7,115 nucleotides of DNA from an uncultured Eubacterium sp. GTDB lineage: Bacteria > Bacillota > Clostridia > Lachnospirales > Lachnospiraceae. The position numbers and the translations under genes are program-made. Positions 5,253 to 7,115 of the stretch are shown piece by piece. The stretch is from positions 1-7,115 of the forward strand of contig CANPET010000079.1 in the NCBI GenBank assembly GCA_947573465.1, given 5' to 3'. The notes under the pieces were generated by a model, which made no database searches, had not been told where the DNA came from, and worked only from the letters and a program-made list of their open reading frames with translations. Numbering within the stretch: the stretch's first letter is position 1; every line of letters begins with the position of its first letter.

Positions 5253-5444
5253 ATGAAGCAAAAAGATTTAATAAAAATACTTAAGAGAAATAAATGCTAT
5301 ATTGTAAGACATGGCTCAAACCATGATATTTGGTTTAGCACGATTTCGAATAAACAATTTCCAGTACCGAGACATAAGTCAGAAATAAAAGTAGGAACAT
5401 TAAATAATATATTAAAAGAAGCAGGTATAAAAGGAGTTAATTGA
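5253..5444 (+). CDS. hicA: HicA-family mRNA interferase toxin
   Basis: Small toxin of a type II HicAB module; HicA proteins cut mRNA independently of the ribosome through a double-stranded-RNA-binding-like fold. It is 63 residues, the normal size. KQKDLIKILKRNKCYIVR (2-19) forms the first helix and strand, HGSNHDIW (20-27) holds the catalytic histidine H24 in the G-S-x-H motif, and PVPRHKSEIKVGTLNNILKEAGI (37-59, in pieces) is the typical C-terminal strand and helix. Its ATG is preceded by GAGGAG (5243-5248) at 4 bases. The antitoxin gene begins one base after its stop. All recognised functional residues are present, so it is probably active. Confidence 0.92.
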   Translation: MKQKDLIKILKRNKCYIVRHGSNHDIWFSTISNKQFPVPRHKSEIKVGTLNNILKEAGIKGVN

Positions 5445-5445
5445 A

Positions 5446-5847
5446 ATGAATACAAAATATGTTTATCCAGCAATTTTTACACCAGAAGTGGATGGGGGAT
5501 ATTCCATTATTTTTCCAGATTTGGAAGGTTGTTTTACATGTGGAGATGATTTGATTGATGGAATGCAAATGGCAGAAGATGTATTAGCATTAGTATTATA
5601 TGGATATGAGAAGGAAGAGAAAGAAATTCCTTTGGCATCGAAAAGGGAAAGTATCAAATTACATGGGAAAGAATTTGTAAATTATGTGGCTTGTGATACC
5701 ATGGAATATAGAAAACGATATAATAACAAAGCAGTTAAAAAGACATTATCAATTCCTGCATGGTTAAATGAAAAAGCTTGTTCCATGAATATTAATTTCT
5801 CACAAGTTTTACAGGAAGCGTTAATGAAGAAAACGGGAATGTTGTAA
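5446..5847 (+). CDS. hicB: HicB-family antitoxin with C-terminal ribbon-helix-helix domain
   Basis: Antitoxin that binds and blocks HicA and probably represses the hicAB promoter. It is 133 residues. The N-terminal partial RNase H fold shows YPAIFTPEVDGGYSIIFPDL (7-26), EGCFTCGDDL (27-36) and an alpha helix (MQMAEDVLALVLYGY, 40-54). The C-terminal part (about 97-133: VKKTLSIPAWL, then NINFSQVLQEALMKKTG) is a ribbon-helix-helix DNA-binding domain rather than the HTH found in other HicBs. The ATG lies one base after hicA, with AAGGAG (5431-5436) 9 bases upstream inside hicA. The stop codon is part of the TGTAA half-site of the next regulatory region. No terminator follows, so some read-through into the response regulator is possible. 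Confidence 0.93.
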   Translation: MNTKYVYPAIFTPEVDGGYSIIFPDLEGCFTCGDDLIDGMQMAEDVLALVLYGYEKEEKEIPLASKRESIKLHGKEFVNYVACDTMEYRKRYNNKAVKKTLSIPAWLNEKACSMNINFSQVLQEALMKKTGML

Positions 5848-5849
5848 TA

Positions 5850-5863
5850 TTACAAAACTGTAA
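5850..5863. promoter_or_regulatory. BceR-type response regulator binding box
   Basis: TTACA (5850-5854), AAAC and TGTAA (5859-5863) match the published BceR-type operator pattern TnACA-N4-TGTAA. A third half-site, TGTAA at 5843-5847, forms with it the 14-base palindrome at 5842-5855. The box is centred about 42 bases upstream of the predicted transcription start, a suitable place for an activator, and it precedes a gene for a regulator of the matching type. Confidence 0.6.
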
Positions 5864-5883
5864 CGTGGATAATATGTTTTTCG

Positions 5884-5892
5884 TGTTATACT
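5884..5892 (+). promoter_or_regulatory. Extended -10 promoter of the two-component operon
   Basis: TGTTATACT is an extended -10 element (TGn plus TATACT at 5887-5892). No good -35 box exists 16-18 bases upstream, which fits a promoter that depends on an activator bound at the 5850-5863 box. The start would be about 5899, giving a leader of about 27 bases. Confidence 0.6.
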
Positions 5893-5925
5893 ATTATTGA
5901 TATAGAGAGGAAGTAAACACAAGCC

Positions 5926-6588
5926 ATGAAAAAAATATTGATTATAGAAGATGATGAATCTATCAGTGAAGAATTGTACAATTTATTAATCCATTCCGGA
6001 TATGAGGCAGAGATTTTAAAGGACTTTTCTAACTCAAAAGAAGAAGTTTTAAAAAGCAGGGCTGATTTGATTTTGATGGATATTAATATTCCAGTATTAA
6101 ATGGAGAATTACTTTTAAGGGAAATCAGAAAAGAATCCGATGTACCAGTTATTATGGTGACAAGTAAAACAGAAGAGGTGGATGAAGTGCTATCAATTTC
6201 CTATGGAGCAGATGACTTTATTACAAAACCATATAGTCCTACAGTATTGCTTCTTCGGATACAAAATATTTTTAAAAGAATGGAACCAAAATCAGATAAG
6301 CTAAAATATAAGGATTTAGATGTTTGTTTGAGCAAAGGCAGCATCAGTGATGGAAAAGAAGAGGTACGTCTGACCAAAAATGAAATGATTATATTTTCTT
6401 ATCTTTTAAGTCACCAGGGTAAGATTGTTACACGAGATGACTTAATGACGGATTTGTGGAATAACGAAGAGTATATCAATGATAATGCACTTACGGTAAA
6501 TATCAGCAGACTTAGAAATAAATTATCTATGTTTGGTTATGCAAGTGCGATAGAGACAAGAAAAGGACAAGGATATATTTTATTATGA
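5926..6588 (+). CDS. OmpR-family response regulator, Bce-type
   Basis: DNA-binding response regulator of a two-component system that, in the Bce group, activates peptide-antibiotic detoxification transporters. It is 220 residues, the usual length. The receiver domain (1-118) has the acidic pocket E8-D9-D10, phospho-acceptor D52 (LILMDINIP), T79 and K101 (FITKPY). The winged-helix domain (about 126-220) has LTKNEMIIFSYLL, then the recognition helix LTVNISRLRNKL (189-200) and the wing IETRKGQGYIL (209-219). The start gives the expected MKKILIIEDD N-terminus; the ribosome site AGAGAGGAAG (5904-5913) is good but sits 12 or more bases upstream. The sensor kinase gene overlaps its stop by 4 bases (ATGA). 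The Bce assignment comes from the kinase type and the upstream box. I leave the symbol blank because several bceR/graR/vraR-like paralogues exist. Confidence 0.93.
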   Translation: MKKILIIEDDESISEELYNLLIHSGYEAEILKDFSNSKEEVLKSRADLILMDINIPVLNGELLLREIRKESDVPVIMVTSKTEEVDEVLSISYGADDFITKPYSPTVLLLRIQNIFKRMEPKSDKLKYKDLDVCLSKGSISDGKEEVRLTKNEMIIFSYLLSHQGKIVTRDDLMTDLWNNEEYINDNALTVNISRLRNKLSMFGYASAIETRKGQGYILL

Positions 6589-7115
6589 AAATAAGTAAAT
6601 ATTTAAAAGATAAAAAGCTGTCAATAATTATATTTTTTGTAGGCTTTTTTATTATTTTAGGAATGTTCATGGCTTTTAAAATTCCGAAAGAATTAATGAT
6701 TGCAACAGGCATTGTATATTTTTTCGTTGGAATATGCCTGCTTGCAATAGACATATTTAGAAAGAAAAGATTTTATGATACATTTGTTTACAGTACGAAT
6801 GCTCTAGATCAAAAATACTTAGTTTTAGAAACTATGGACAAGCCAGCCTTTTACGAAGGGGAAATTATATATGAGAACCTATATGAAATAAATAAATCCA
6901 TGGTTGAGAGAATTAATGACTATCGGGAAAATATAGATGACTTTAAAGAATATATAGAAATGTGGATACATGAGGTGAAAATTCCTATTGCCAGTCTGGT
7001 ATTGATGTGTCATAACCATAAAACAGAACTTGACGAGAAATATATTAAGCAAGTTAAACGATTAGATAATTATGCAGATCAGGTACTTTATTATATGCGA
7101 AGTAATTATACAGAG
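6585..7115 (+). CDS. Intramembrane-sensing histidine kinase, Bce-type, N-terminal part (3' end outside window)
   Basis: Sensor kinase partner of the response regulator. The window holds 177 residues in an open frame with no stop. Two membrane helices (about 13-31 and 37-57) are joined by only about five residues (KIPKE), so there is almost no extracellular sensor; this is the hallmark of BceS-type kinases, which sense through a Bce-type ABC transporter. A cytoplasmic linker (58-115) leads to the dimerisation/phospho-acceptor helix with H129 in EMWIHEVKIP (125-134), followed by the second helix (about 150-177). The ATP-binding domain lies beyond the window. It starts at the ATG of an ATGA overlap with the regulator stop and has no strong Shine-Dalgarno of its own, so translation is probably coupled. 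A BceAB-like transporter is expected further downstream. Confidence 0.9.
   Translation, partial: MKISKYLKDKKLSIIIFFVGFFIILGMFMAFKIPKELMIATGIVYFFVGICLLAIDIFRKKRFYDTFVYSTNALDQKYLVLETMDKPAFYEGEIIYENLYEINKSMVERINDYRENIDDFKEYIEMWIHEVKIPIASLVLMCHNHKTELDEKYIKQVKRLDNYADQVLYYMRSNYTE

Noticed and set aside
5087..5284. Small + strand reading frame (65 codons) between the membrane protein gene and hicA
   Set aside because: It overlaps the end of one gene, the hairpin and the start of hicA, has no ribosome site, and its hydrophobic residues come from T-rich terminator sequence.
1..7115. CRISPR array, tRNA or rRNA genes, transposase
   Set aside because: No regularly spaced repeats, cloverleaf-like sequences, rRNA signatures or transposase motifs were seen by eye.

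Overview
This is an AT-rich, gene-dense window with every gene on the + strand, AGGAGG-type ribosome binding sites, tight gene spacing and many ATA/AGA/TTA codons. That points to a low-GC Firmicute. The K+ uptake pair, the Bce-type two-component system and the intergenic repeat suggest a gut clostridium, probably Lachnospiraceae. This taxonomic guess rests on recall, not on a search.

Layout. (A) 1-2197 is a transport operon: the 3' half of a KtrB/TrkH potassium channel subunit, its complete RCK regulatory partner KtrA/TrkA, and a TauE/SafE-family membrane transporter that starts at a TTG behind a very strong ribosome binding site. (B) 2198-2428 is the longest stretch without a gene. It holds a 139-base inverted-repeat element (2235-2373) that looks like a MITE-type repeat, then a near-consensus promoter overlaid by a 20-base dyad operator. 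(C) 2429-5121 is a compact four-gene operon: a HipB-like antitoxin/repressor, a HipA kinase toxin, a lone TrpF (phosphoribosylanthranilate isomerase) one base after hipA, and a membrane protein whose C-terminal half resembles a degenerate inorganic-pyrophosphatase-like domain. (D) 5122-5847 has a consensus promoter immediately followed by a terminator-like hairpin, a second promoter with tandem CATACGT repeats, and a HicA-HicB toxin-antitoxin pair. (E) 5848-7115 starts a Bce-type peptide-antibiotic sensing system: a TTACA-N4-TGTAA box, an extended -10 promoter, an OmpR-family response regulator, and the 5' part of an intramembrane-sensing histidine kinase that runs off the window.

How it fits together. 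Regions A and E read as ordinary genes for ion homeostasis and envelope stress. Regions B-D look like an inserted accessory islet with two unrelated type II toxin-antitoxin modules and the repeat at its left edge. The most unusual part is the hipB-hipA-trpF-membrane protein unit, where a tryptophan-synthesis enzyme and an uncharacterised membrane/pyrophosphatase-like protein appear to be co-transcribed with a Hip kinase. No RNA genes, complete insertion sequences or CRISPR arrays were seen.
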